The notes under the pieces were generated by a model, which was not told where the DNA came from, did not search any database, and saw nothing but the letters and a program-made list of their open reading frames with translations. Shown piece after piece: positions 1 through 8,112 of a stretch of DNA of 64,000 nt. Made by a program: the position numbers and the translations under genes. The stretch is taken from positions 166,420-230,419 of the forward strand of contig WTFX01000009.1 of the NCBI GenBank assembly GCA_011523825.1. The letters run 5' to 3'. The first letter of the stretch is position 1; every line of letters begins with the position of its first letter. Source of the stretch: Microthrixaceae bacterium (GTDB lineage Bacteria; Actinomycetota; Acidimicrobiia; Acidimicrobiales; Poriferisodalaceae).

Positions 1-826
1 GATCAGCGCCTCGGCGATCGAGCGGGCCATCGAGCTGAACGGCGTTGCGGTGGAGATGAACACCCAGGCGTTCCGCATCGGCCGCAAGATCGTGCTCGAC
101 CCCGACTTCCTCGGAACGCTCGAGGTCGAGCGGGTCGGCAAGGTCAAGCGCGACACCGGCCCCTCAGGCCGTGAGCAGGACCTCATTGACACGGTGCCCA
201 ACCAGTCCGAGGAGCTGGCACGGCTGCTGCGCATCCGGGTGCCTGACCTCGTCGCCTACCAGAACCACGCGTACGCAGCCGCCTACGCCGCGTTCATTGC
301 CAAGGTGCGTGAGGCTGAGGCTGCGGCGGGCAGCGAGACGGCACTCAGCGAGGCCGTGGCCACGTACCTCTACAAGCTGATGGCCTACAAGGACGAGTAC
401 GAGGTGGCCCGGCTGCACCGCTCGGCGGCCTTCCAGCAGGCGGTGCGCGATCAGTTCGGCGACAAGACCGATGTCACCTACAAGCTGCACCCGCCGATCA
501 TGCGGCGCATGGGCGTCGAAAAGAAGATCGGCCTCGGCCGCTCGGGCGACATCGCGTTCGCACTGCTGGCGCGGATGAAGGGCCTGCGCGGCGGGGCGCT
601 CGACATCTTCGGCAAGACCGCTCACCGGAAGATGGAGCGGGATCTGATCGACGAGTACCGCGGGATGATCGAACGGGCTCTCGACACGCTGAGTGCAGGC
701 GACGAAGCCGCCTACAGCCGGGCTGTCGAGATTGCCCAGCTTCCCGACATCATCCGCGGCTACGAGGAGATCAAGGAAGCCAACGTCGAGCAGTTCCGGG
801 CCCGCGCCGCCGACTTCGGCGCCTGA
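1..826 (+). CDS. Indolepyruvate:ferredoxin oxidoreductase family, C-terminal part (gene begins upstream)
   Basis: This is the last roughly 274 codons of a gene that is open from base 2 and enters from outside the window. The fragment begins with a segment like the end of the gamma-type catalytic domain (SAIERAIELNGVAVEMN). It continues with the alpha-helical C-terminal domain typical of large fused indolepyruvate:ferredoxin oxidoreductases, including GLGRSGDIAFALLARMKGLRG and a final IIRGYEEIKEANVEQ. The family oxidatively decarboxylates aryl-pyruvates to aryl-acetyl-CoA using TPP and ferredoxin. The TPP and Fe-S domains lie upstream and cannot be checked. An aldoxime dehydratase follows 10 nt downstream. 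Confidence 0.85.
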   Translation, partial: ISASAIERAIELNGVAVEMNTQAFRIGRKIVLDPDFLGTLEVERVGKVKRDTGPSGREQDLIDTVPNQSEELARLLRIRVPDLVAYQNHAYAAAYAAFIAKVREAEAAAGSETALSEAVATYLYKLMAYKDEYEVARLHRSAAFQQAVRDQFGDKTDVTYKLHPPIMRRMGVEKKIGLGRSGDIAFALLARMKGLRGGALDIFGKTAHRKMERDLIDEYRGMIERALDTLSAGDEAAYSRAVEIAQLPDIIRGYEEIKEANVEQFRARAADFGA

Positions 827-836
827 GCCCCGCGCT

Positions 837-1766
837 ATGGCGGCGAACCGGCCCGAGGGGCATACGCCGAGCGCTCCTGCTTGGTGCGTGGTCGACTTCC
901 CCGAGCTGACGGCCTACTCGATGATCTTCTCGAAGGGGCCCGGCAACGCAAACACCTTGACCGAGCTGCAGGCAGCGCTGACTGGCGGCGAGAACCGGCC
1001 AGTCCACGTCGAACGGGCCCGGGTCGTCAACTTCAGCGACGATGGCGACGACGCGGAGGAAGCGCAGGGCGACATCGAGACCGTGTTCATGGCGTATTGG
1101 GTCGATCCGGCCGTTTACGAGCGCTGGCGTGACGGCTGCGAGGTGCTTGAGCGCGCCGGGGTCTATTGCGAGACGGCGATCATTCCGGCGGAGCGCTGGG
1201 AGACCATCGCCGGCACCAAGCGCCCGCTGCCAGGCGTGCGCAACCTGACTTCAGTGGACCTCACCGAATTGCACGACTACTGGGGCGCCGCACGCGACCG
1301 CATGGCGGCCAGCGCGGACGACCCCTTCGAGGCTGCTGCGGGCTCGCCGCTGCCGGCCAACTTGTGCCTCATCCGCTCCGGCCAGAAGTGGGACGAGTGC
1401 CTCGACGACGAGCGGGAGATGTACTTCACCGACATCGAGCCGAAGCTGCGTGCCGGCATCGAGTTCCTGGCCGCCAACCGCGATTCCGGCTGCATCTCGA
1501 GTCGATTCCTGCGAGAGCAGACCATCGACGGGGAGGATCTGCAGTCCACGAGCTTCGTGGGCTGGTTTGACGACCTGGCATCGCTGGAGGCGTGGTCGAA
1601 GTCGCACTCCACGCACCTGGCCATCTTCCACTCGTTCCTCTCCACGGTGCACTTGCTGGGGCGCCCGCCCAAGCTGCGCCTGTGGCATGAGGTCTCGGTG
1701 CTGCCCGAAGGCGGCGTGGAGTTGGTGCGCTCGGAGCTGTCTCCGCTGGCCGACCTGGTGAGCTGA
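837..1766 (+). CDS. Haem-containing aldoxime dehydratase family protein
   Basis: The 309-aa product matches the haem-dependent aldoxime dehydratase family, which dehydrates aldoximes to nitriles. The recognisable part is the C-terminal region: a His-containing helix (SHSTHLAIFHSF, residues about 257-268) and the hallmark LRLWHEVSVLP with His284. In characterised enzymes one conserved His ligates haem and the distal His is catalytic. His260 or His265 and His284 are the candidates here. It is shorter than typical members (about 350 aa), and the missing length is N-terminal. The ATG at 837 lies 10 nt after the upstream gene; a longer upstream frame is only a shadow of that gene. No nitrilase or nitrile hydratase is in the window. 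Confidence 0.8.
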   Translation: MAANRPEGHTPSAPAWCVVDFPELTAYSMIFSKGPGNANTLTELQAALTGGENRPVHVERARVVNFSDDGDDAEEAQGDIETVFMAYWVDPAVYERWRDGCEVLERAGVYCETAIIPAERWETIAGTKRPLPGVRNLTSVDLTELHDYWGAARDRMAASADDPFEAAAGSPLPANLCLIRSGQKWDECLDDEREMYFTDIEPKLRAGIEFLAANRDSGCISSRFLREQTIDGEDLQSTSFVGWFDDLASLEAWSKSHSTHLAIFHSFLSTVHLLGRPPKLRLWHEVSVLPEGGVELVRSELSPLADLVS

Positions 1767-1770
1767 CGCC

Positions 1771-2823
1771 GTGAGTGATGGCGGTCCGATGCCCAAGCCC
1801 TTGGCGGGCCTCGATATCGCGCCCTCGGTGCTGGAACTCATCGGCGGCACACCGATAGTGCGGCTCGGCCGGGTGGCACCGCACATAGCAACCCCAGTCG
1901 TGGCGAAGCTCGAGACCTCCAACCCTGGAGGCTCTGTGAAGGATCGAGCCGCCATCGCCATGATCGACGCCGCCGAAGCCGAGGGGCGGCTGCAACCCGG
2001 CGATGTCATCGTCGAGCCCACCTCGGGCAACACCGGCGTTGGCTTGGCGGTCGTCGCAGCCCAGCGCGGCTACCGCTGCATCTTCGTCTGCACCGACAAG
2101 GTCGCCCCCGAGAAGGTGGCGCTCCTGCGGGCCTACGGCGCCGAGGTGGTCGTCTGCCCCGCCAAGGTGCATCCCGAAGATCCCCGCTCGTACTACGCCA
2201 CCGCCGCGCGCCTGAAGGCTGAGACGCCGCGTGCCTTCTCACCCGACCAGTACTCCAACCAGAGCAACCCACGAGCGCACTACGAAACCACGGGGCCCGA
2301 GATCTGGGCGCAGACCGGCGGGCGGGTGACGCATCTTGTGGCCGGCGCCGGCACCGGCGGCACCATCAGCGGTGTCGGGCGCTTCCTCAAGGAGCAGAAC
2401 CCGGCGATCGAGGTCATCGTGGCTGATCCGCCCGAATCGGTCTATGGCGGCGGCGACGGCAGCCCCTATCTCGTGGAGGGCATCGGCGAGGACTTCTGGC
2501 CCACCACCTATCACGCCAAGTTCGTCGATCGGGTCATCCCGGTGACCGACGCCGACTCGTTTGCGATGGCCCGCCGGGTGACCCGGCGAGAGGGCCTGCT
2601 GACCGGCGGATCGGGCGGCACAGCCGTGACCGGTGCGTTTCGCATCGCCGCCGAGCTGGACGCGGAGGGCCGGGCGGGCGAGTCGCTCGTGGTGACGTTG
2701 ATCCCCGATTCGGGCCGCCTCTACCTCAGCCGCGTGTTCGACGATGAGTGGCTGGAGTCCCGAGACCTCTCGATCGACGACGAGGTGGACCTCAGCCCTC
2801 CCGACCCTGGGGGGAACAGCTGA
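1771..2823 (+). CDS. Cystathionine beta-synthase catalytic core without CBS domains
   Basis: This fold-type II PLP enzyme of 350 aa is expected to condense serine and homocysteine to cystathionine. It carries SNPGGSVKDR with the PLP lysine at about residue 57, the phosphate loop SGNTG, GAGTGGT, and the segment PYLVEGIGEDFWP. That segment, together with DQYSNQSNPRAHY, points to beta-synthase rather than cysteine synthase. Actinobacterial homologues usually continue into a tandem CBS regulatory pair; this protein stops after the catalytic core with an acidic tail. The start is GTG 1771, with ATG 1789 as an alternative. Its stop overlaps the next start (TGATG), so it is coupled to the MetB-type gene. 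Confidence 0.88.
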   Translation: MSDGGPMPKPLAGLDIAPSVLELIGGTPIVRLGRVAPHIATPVVAKLETSNPGGSVKDRAAIAMIDAAEAEGRLQPGDVIVEPTSGNTGVGLAVVAAQRGYRCIFVCTDKVAPEKVALLRAYGAEVVVCPAKVHPEDPRSYYATAARLKAETPRAFSPDQYSNQSNPRAHYETTGPEIWAQTGGRVTHLVAGAGTGGTISGVGRFLKEQNPAIEVIVADPPESVYGGGDGSPYLVEGIGEDFWPTTYHAKFVDRVIPVTDADSFAMARRVTRREGLLTGGSGGTAVTGAFRIAAELDAEGRAGESLVVTLIPDSGRLYLSRVFDDEWLESRDLSIDDEVDLSPPDPGGNS

Positions 2824-4022
2824 TGCTGGGCGGGGACCCTCAGGTGTCGGGCTTCGAAGATCCCGACGAGTACGGCTTCGAGACACGCGCAATCCGGGCG
2901 GGCCAGCCCCACGACCCCTACACGGGCGCGGTGGTCACGCCGATCTCGCTCGCCACCACGTTCGCCCAAGAGGCCGTCGGCCAACCCCGTCATGGCTACG
3001 AGTACGGCCGCACCGGCAATCCCACGCGGCACGCTTACCAGGTCTGCGTGGCCTCGCTGGAAGGCGCCCGGCACGGGTTCGCATTCGCGAGCGGGCTGGC
3101 GGCGTCGGATGCGCTGCTGCGGGTGCTGCGCCCCGGTGACAGCCTGCTGCTCGGCGACGATGCCTACGGCGGCACCTTCCGGCTCATCGACAAGGTGTTC
3201 GGCAACTCCGGCATCGCCATGAGCGCGGTCGATCTCACCGCCCCGGACAAGATCCGCGACGCATGGACGCCCAGCACAGCGATGGTGTGGCTCGAAACGC
3301 CCACCAACCCGCTGCTCACAGTGTTCGATATCGAAGCAATCTGCGCGGTGACCCACGAGCTGGGCGGCATCGTCGTGGTCGACAACACGTTCGCCACGCC
3401 CTACCTGCAGCAACCGATCGCTCTCGGCGCGGATGCCGTGGTGCACTCGGCCACCAAGTACCTGGGCGGCCACAGCGATGTGGTCGGCGGCTTCGTGGCC
3501 ACCGACGACGACGAGCTGGCAGCTCACCTGGTGTTCACGCAGAACGCCGTGGGCGCTGTGCCCAGCCCGTTCGACTGTTACCTGGCGCTGCGCGGGGTCA
3601 AGACCCTCGGCGTGCGCATGGACCGCCACGGCGCGAGCGCGCATACCGTCGTCGAACTCCTCGACGCGCACCCAGCGGTGCGCTCGGTGCTCTACCCCGG
3701 GCTGCCCGATCACCTCGGGCACGACATCGCCTGCCGCCAGATGAGCGGCTTCGGCGGCATGGTGTCGTTCCGGCTCCATGGCGGGCGAGCCGCTGCCGAA
3801 CGCGTGGTCGAATCCACGAAGGTGTTCACCTTGGCCGAGTCGCTCGGGGCGGTGGAGTCGCTGATCGAGCATCCCGGTGCCATGACCCACGCGTCAGCCG
3901 CCGGTTCGGCGCTGGAGGTCCCCGATGACCTGGTGCGACTGTCGGTCGGGCTCGAGACCGTCGACGACCTGCTGGACGACCTCGGCGCTGCACTCGACAC
4001 TGCATCGGCCGGCACGACGTAG
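2823..4022 (+). CDS. metB: Cystathionine gamma-synthase / gamma-lyase (Cys/Met PLP family)
   Basis: This 399-aa fold-type I PLP enzyme of the Cys/Met metabolism family contains YGRTGNPT, the phosphate-contacting ASGLAA loop, VDNTFATPYLQQP and the PLP lysine in SATKYLGGHSD (Lys212). It either makes cystathionine from an activated homoserine and cysteine, or cleaves cystathionine to cysteine. With the cystathionine beta-synthase immediately upstream the pair forms a transsulfuration unit, which favours a gamma-lyase role for homocysteine-to-cysteine flow. Sequence alone does not separate the two activities. The ATG at 2823 shares its A with the upstream TGA, a translational-coupling arrangement. 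Confidence 0.9.
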   Translation: MLGGDPQVSGFEDPDEYGFETRAIRAGQPHDPYTGAVVTPISLATTFAQEAVGQPRHGYEYGRTGNPTRHAYQVCVASLEGARHGFAFASGLAASDALLRVLRPGDSLLLGDDAYGGTFRLIDKVFGNSGIAMSAVDLTAPDKIRDAWTPSTAMVWLETPTNPLLTVFDIEAICAVTHELGGIVVVDNTFATPYLQQPIALGADAVVHSATKYLGGHSDVVGGFVATDDDELAAHLVFTQNAVGAVPSPFDCYLALRGVKTLGVRMDRHGASAHTVVELLDAHPAVRSVLYPGLPDHLGHDIACRQMSGFGGMVSFRLHGGRAAAERVVESTKVFTLAESLGAVESLIEHPGAMTHASAAGSALEVPDDLVRLSVGLETVDDLLDDLGAALDTASAGTT

Positions 4023-4155
4023 GGCAATCGCGCACGTGTGCGGGCGTTCTGAGAGGGCCCCTGCGAAGCCGGTCCGAAGAGCGCTGGCCTGCAATGATGT
4101 GCGGATCAGCCGCCGTACTGCCCGCTAGCGCACGCGCGCGACGAGGAGAGAAGCG

Positions 4156-5355
4156 ATGGAAGGCAACATTGCCTGGATACTGACCTCAGCGGCCCTGGTG
4201 CTGTTCATGGTGCCGGGGCTTGCGCTGTTCTACGGCGGCATGGTGCGCGCCAAGAACGCGCTGAACATGCTCAACATGAACATGTGGTGCCTCGGCATCG
4301 TGCCGGTGATCTGGGTGCTCGTCGGATACAGCCTCGCAGCGGGCGAGAGCGGTCTGCCGATCATCGGCGACTTCTCGCTGATGGGCATGGCCGGCATTCA
4401 CGACGCCGAGGGGTTGGCCACGTTCGCGTTCCTGATGACGTTCGCGGCCATCACGCCGGCGCTCATCTCCGGCGCCGTTGCCGACCGCATGAAGTTCTCC
4501 GCCTGGATGGTGTTCGTGCCCCTGTGGTCGCTGCTGGTGTACGCGCCGGTCGTGTACTGGGTGTACGGCGCCGATGGCTGGATCCTCAACCTGCCCGCCC
4601 ACGACTTCGCCGGCGGCACCGCCATCCACGTCAACGCCGGTGCCGCCGCCATGGCGCTGGCACTGGTAGTCGGCCGGCGTTCCGGCTGGCCCGACAACCG
4701 ACCCGTACCCCACAACGTGCCGTTCGTGATGCTGGGCGCTGGCATCCTGTGGTTCGGCTGGTTCGGCTTCAACGCCGGCTCGGCCCTAGCGGCCGACGGC
4801 GCTGCAGCGCAGGCTTTCGTCAACACCTTCATCGCTGCTGCGGCCGGCATGGTGGGCTGGGCATTCGCGGAGTACGCACGGCACCAGCGGGTGTCCACCA
4901 TCGGCATCGCCTCGGGCATCGTTGCGGCGCTGGTGGCCATCACGCCGGCGGCGGGTTTCGTGGGCTCCATGCACTCGCTGGCGTTCGGCGCGATCGCCGG
5001 CGTGGTGTGCTTCTTCGCCATCGAGGCCAAGTTCCGGGTGGGCTTCGACGACAGCCTCGACGTGGTCGGCATCCACTGGGTCGGCGGCGCCGTCGGTGGC
5101 GTGCTGCTCGGTTTCTTCGCCGACGCGTCTGCGGTGCCCGGGGGCGACTTCATCGACGGCGTGTTCTTCGGCGGCGGCGTGCTGCTGTGGAACCAGGTCC
5201 TGTCCATTGCCGTGGTCACCGCCTACTCGTTCGCTGCCACGTGGATCATCGCCAGCGTGATCAAGGCCACCATGGGCATTCGGGTCTCGGCGGAAGTGGA
5301 GATGGCCGGCATCGACGTGAGCGACCACGGCGAGGCGGCGTACCAGATCGAGTAG
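4156..5355 (+). CDS. amt: Ammonium transporter
   Basis: This 399-aa polytopic membrane protein of the Amt/Rh family has about 11 hydrophobic segments. The pore twin histidines are visible as His158 in GTAIHVNAG and His307 in VGIHWVGG. The signature of the first helices (FYGGMVRAKNALNMLNMN) and the gate region WFGWFGFNAGS are intact. A good ribosome-binding site (GGAGAG) precedes the ATG. The usual glnK partner does not follow; a phosphatase gene does, so PII control, if any, is encoded elsewhere. The 133 nt upstream contain only a short palindrome, CGCACGTGTGCG at 4031-4042. Confidence 0.97.
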   Translation: MEGNIAWILTSAALVLFMVPGLALFYGGMVRAKNALNMLNMNMWCLGIVPVIWVLVGYSLAAGESGLPIIGDFSLMGMAGIHDAEGLATFAFLMTFAAITPALISGAVADRMKFSAWMVFVPLWSLLVYAPVVYWVYGADGWILNLPAHDFAGGTAIHVNAGAAAMALALVVGRRSGWPDNRPVPHNVPFVMLGAGILWFGWFGFNAGSALAADGAAAQAFVNTFIAAAAGMVGWAFAEYARHQRVSTIGIASGIVAALVAITPAAGFVGSMHSLAFGAIAGVVCFFAIEAKFRVGFDDSLDVVGIHWVGGAVGGVLLGFFADASAVPGGDFIDGVFFGGGVLLWNQVLSIAVVTAYSFAATWIIASVIKATMGIRVSAEVEMAGIDVSDHGEAAYQIE

Positions 5356-5372
5356 CCAGCCGGGGCAGGCGT

Positions 5373-5378
5373 TAGCTT
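5373..5378 (+). promoter_or_regulatory. -10 hexamer TAGCTT, leaderless type
   Basis: TAGCTT ends 7 nt before the GTG at 5386. This spacing puts transcription start at or very near the start codon, and no ribosome-binding site is present. Confidence 0.5.
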
Positions 5379-5385
5379 GCCCGCC

Positions 5386-6144
5386 GTGACACAACCCCAC
5401 GAGACGCCGGTGGCGGCCGCAGACGCGGAGCCTGTCTACGACGACTACGACCTGGCGGCCTCCGACACGGAGGTTCGCCAGTTCGAGCAGGAGCGGTGGA
5501 TCCGGCCGCCGGGCGCTACCGAGGTGCTGCTGGTGCGCCACGGCGCGTCCCAGGCATTCATCCCCGGCGAGCCCTTCCCCATGCTCGGCACCCAGGGCAA
5601 TCCCGCACTGGCCCCGGCCGGGCACGCCCAGGCTGCGATGATGGCCCGTCGGCTGGCCGAAGAGCCGATCGATGCGCTCTATGTGTCATCGCTGCAGCGC
5701 ACACAGCAGACGTTCGAACCGTTGGCTGAGCGATTGGGCATGTCGCCCATGGTTGAGCCTGACCTGCGCGAGGTGGCCTTGGGGGAGTGGGACGGCGGTC
5801 TCATCCGTCAGCACGCAGCCGACAACCACCCGCTCTACGAGCGGCTGCACACCGAGCGGCGCTGGGACGTCATCCCCGGCGCCGAGTCGAACGAGCAGCT
5901 CATCGGCAGGTGCATGGGCGCGCTGGAGCGCATCGCCGACTCCCACCCCGACCAGCTCGTGGCGGCATGCGTGCACGGCGGCGTGATCGGTGCCGTGCTG
6001 GCCCACATCACCGGATCGACACCGTTCTCGTTCGGCGGATCGGACAACTGCTCAGTGACCCAAGTGGTGCGCTGCGACGGCGATTGGGTACTGCGCCGCT
6101 TCAACGACTGCTCGCACCTCGACGACCACCTGCACCACGCCTGA
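5386..6144 (+). CDS. Histidine phosphatase family protein (phosphoglycerate mutase-like)
   Basis: This 252-aa cytosolic protein of the histidine phosphatase superfamily has the catalytic RHG in LLVRHGAS (His52). A general-acid region follows around GEWDGG, and the second catalytic histidine lies in CVHGGV (His197). About 45 residues precede the fold. The physiological substrate cannot be read from sequence; relatives include sugar-phosphate phosphatases and cofactor-dependent mutases. I prefer GTG 5386 over TTG 5377 because a -10 hexamer sits 7 nt upstream of the GTG. It follows amt by 30 nt but probably has its own promoter. Confidence 0.85.
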   Translation: MTQPHETPVAAADAEPVYDDYDLAASDTEVRQFEQERWIRPPGATEVLLVRHGASQAFIPGEPFPMLGTQGNPALAPAGHAQAAMMARRLAEEPIDALYVSSLQRTQQTFEPLAERLGMSPMVEPDLREVALGEWDGGLIRQHAADNHPLYERLHTERRWDVIPGAESNEQLIGRCMGALERIADSHPDQLVAACVHGGVIGAVLAHITGSTPFSFGGSDNCSVTQVVRCDGDWVLRRFNDCSHLDDHLHHA

Positions 6145-6218
6145 GGATCTGCCAAACCACCCCGAGATCGCCCGAATCATTCGATCTCGGTGCGTCCGGG
6201 GGGTGCCAGCAGCAGCCA

Positions 6219-6224
6219 TAGGGT
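6219..6224 (+). promoter_or_regulatory. -10 hexamer TAGGGT, leaderless type
   Basis: TAGGGT ends 6 nt before the ATG of the lipase-like lipoprotein at 6231, with no ribosome-binding site between. Confidence 0.5.
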
Positions 6225-6230
6225 TCGAAG

Positions 6231-8045
6231 ATGAACCGCCTCCTCGTGCCGCTCGCGGCGCTTGCCTTCGTCGCTGCTGCCTGCAGCGACGCCGAACCGG
6301 ATTCGCCGCCCGCCACCGCCGCCGCTGAAGCACCTACGACAACCATCCCAGCCGACGCACCCACCACGGAGGCGCCTGCCGCCACCACGGAGGCGCCGGC
6401 CACCACGGAGGCGCCGGCCACCACGGAGGCGCCGGCTCCGACGACGACCGAGGCGCCTCCGGCCGAACCGGCCGCCGGCGACTTGGTAGCCGCCGAGCGG
6501 GTCGACGCAGGCGATCTCGACGGCTGGCGCATCACCTATCTCTCGACCGGTGTCCTGGGCGACCTGGTCGAGGTGAGCGGGCTGGTGTTCGCGCCGCCTG
6601 GACTGCCCGCGAACTCGCCGGTCGTCTCGTGGGCTCACGGCACCACGGGCGTGGCGGATGTCTGCGCGCCGTCGGTGACACATCCGGTCGGCTCGGAGAT
6701 CCCGATGGCCATTGCCGCTGCGGGCAACATCGTTGCTGCCACCGACTACGAGGGCTTGGGCACGTCCGGCGTCCACCCGTACCTGGTAGGCGAGAGCGAG
6801 GGTCGCAGCACCCTCGACATCGTGCGTGCCGTGCGCCAGATGGAATTGGGTGCCAGCGACCGCTACCTCGTGTGGGGCCTGTCCCAGGGCGGCCATGCCG
6901 CGCTGTGGGCCGGGCAGTTGGCGGCGTCGTACGCGCCCGATCTGGATCTCGCCGGGGTCGTCGCCGCCGCTCCTGCCACCGACATCAACCGACTGATGGA
7001 CACCGTCGGCACCACGGCGCAGGGCTTCGCCGTGATGGCGGCGTATGCGATGGCGGCCAACTATGACGAGCTCGATCTCGAGGACTACTTCTCGGCTGAG
7101 GCCATCGGCCGGATGGGAGTCGTCGAGGAGGCCTGCCTGGGCGCGGTCTTCGAGGCGTTCTTCGATCTCGACGACGCCGCGATGCGCAACCCCAGCGGCT
7201 GGGACGGCATCACGCCGGTCGGCCCGCTGGCCGAGGTGCTCGCCGCCAATCAGGCCGGCGGGGCACCCATCGCCGGTGCGCCGGTGCTGTTCGTGCAGGG
7301 CTGGGCCGATGCCGTCGTCCCGCCCGAGCTGGTCCGCGACCTGCACGGCGTGTACTGCGCAGGGGGCACCGAGGTGACGCTTGAGGTGTATCCCAACGGC
7401 GGGCACGTCGACACCACGTTCACGTCCATGGAAGCAACGCTCGGCTGGGTGGCCGACCGGCTCGCTGGCGTTGCCGAGCCGCATGGCTGTGCCTATGTCG
7501 ATCCTGATCTCGCTGCGATCGAGGCTGCTGCGCAAACCCCTGCCGCCGTCGAAGGCACCCTGCTCGAAGGCTCCGCGCCTGAAGGCCTCGACAACCTGTT
7601 CAGTGAGACCACCACGCCCCTCGCGGAGACCTGCCCGGGCACCGTGGCTTTCGGCGGTGCCGAACCGGTTGCGTTCTCGGGAGCTGTCTGGGTGCAAGAC
7701 CCCACAACGGGACCGTTCCTCGACGTCTGGGTTGCCCGTTTCGAATCGCCTGAGGTGGCATCGGGGGCGATCCAGAGCCTCGGTGCCGAACTGATCGCCT
7801 GCGGGGAGTTCACCGATCCCGGCACGACGGCGCTGGGTTCGTTCAGCCCAGGAGCAGATCCGGAACTGGGCGACGAGTCGTTCGGCGTCGACTACGCGGG
7901 CGTCGTCGCCGGCTTCCCCGTCAACCGCTACGGCGCCGTGGTGCGGATCGGCGACACGCTCTATTCCTCCGCACTCGCCGCGCTGTTCGCCGGGCCCGAC
8001 GTCGCCGCGGTGATGCACGCGCTCGACGCCATTCTCGGCCTCTAG
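6231..8045 (+). CDS. Secreted lipoprotein: lipase-family alpha/beta hydrolase with an extra C-terminal domain
   Basis: The 604-aa product starts with a lipoprotein signal peptide ending in the lipobox AAACS. A low-complexity TTEAPA linker follows (about residues 25-85), then a secretory-lipase type alpha/beta hydrolase domain (about 90-430). The nucleophile elbow is WGLSQGG (Ser218). A plausible Asp lies in QGWADAVVP and a His in NGGHVDTTF. Residues 442-604 form a separate domain nearly colinear with residues 97-259 of the small lipoprotein at 10322. It is predicted to be anchored outside the membrane and to act on esters or lipids; the substrate is unknown. Confidence 0.82.
   Translation: MNRLLVPLAALAFVAAACSDAEPDSPPATAAAEAPTTTIPADAPTTEAPAATTEAPATTEAPATTEAPAPTTTEAPPAEPAAGDLVAAERVDAGDLDGWRITYLSTGVLGDLVEVSGLVFAPPGLPANSPVVSWAHGTTGVADVCAPSVTHPVGSEIPMAIAAAGNIVAATDYEGLGTSGVHPYLVGESEGRSTLDIVRAVRQMELGASDRYLVWGLSQGGHAALWAGQLAASYAPDLDLAGVVAAAPATDINRLMDTVGTTAQGFAVMAAYAMAANYDELDLEDYFSAEAIGRMGVVEEACLGAVFEAFFDLDDAAMRNPSGWDGITPVGPLAEVLAANQAGGAPIAGAPVLFVQGWADAVVPPELVRDLHGVYCAGGTEVTLEVYPNGGHVDTTFTSMEATLGWVADRLAGVAEPHGCAYVDPDLAAIEAAAQTPAAVEGTLLEGSAPEGLDNLFSETTTPLAETCPGTVAFGGAEPVAFSGAVWVQDPTTGPFLDVWVARFESPEVASGAIQSLGAELIACGEFTDPGTTALGSFSPGADPELGDESFGVDYAGVVAGFPVNRYGAVVRIGDTLYSSALAALFAGPDVAAVMHALDAILGL
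6361..6435 (+). repeat. 18-bp tandem repeat coding for TTEAPA linker
   Basis: Four near-identical 18-bp units of CCACCACGGAGGCGCCGG type begin at 6361, 6382, 6400 and 6418. They encode the Thr/Glu/Ala/Pro linker behind the lipobox and are probably prone to copy-number change. Confidence 0.85.
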
Positions 8046-8052
8046 TTCGCAC

Positions 8053-8112
8053 CGCAGAGCGCCGTGGCCTGCTTCGCTTCGCACGCAAGCCTGCGAGCGC
8101 TAGCTCTCTGCG
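8053..8112. terminator. Possible bidirectional terminator stem
   Basis: CGCAGAG (8053-8059) and CTCTGCG (8106-8112) are inverted repeats spanning the junction of the convergent lipase and aminopeptidase genes, with smaller GC-rich pairings inside. There is no T-tract, and the right arm lies inside the end of the aminopeptidase gene, so this is tentative. Confidence 0.3.

Noticed and set aside
6177..8084. Long minus-strand ORF (635 aa) opposite the lipase gene.
   Set aside because: Its product is rich in Arg, Gly and His without any family signature, as expected for the antisense frame of a GC-rich gene; the plus strand has signal peptide and catalytic motifs.
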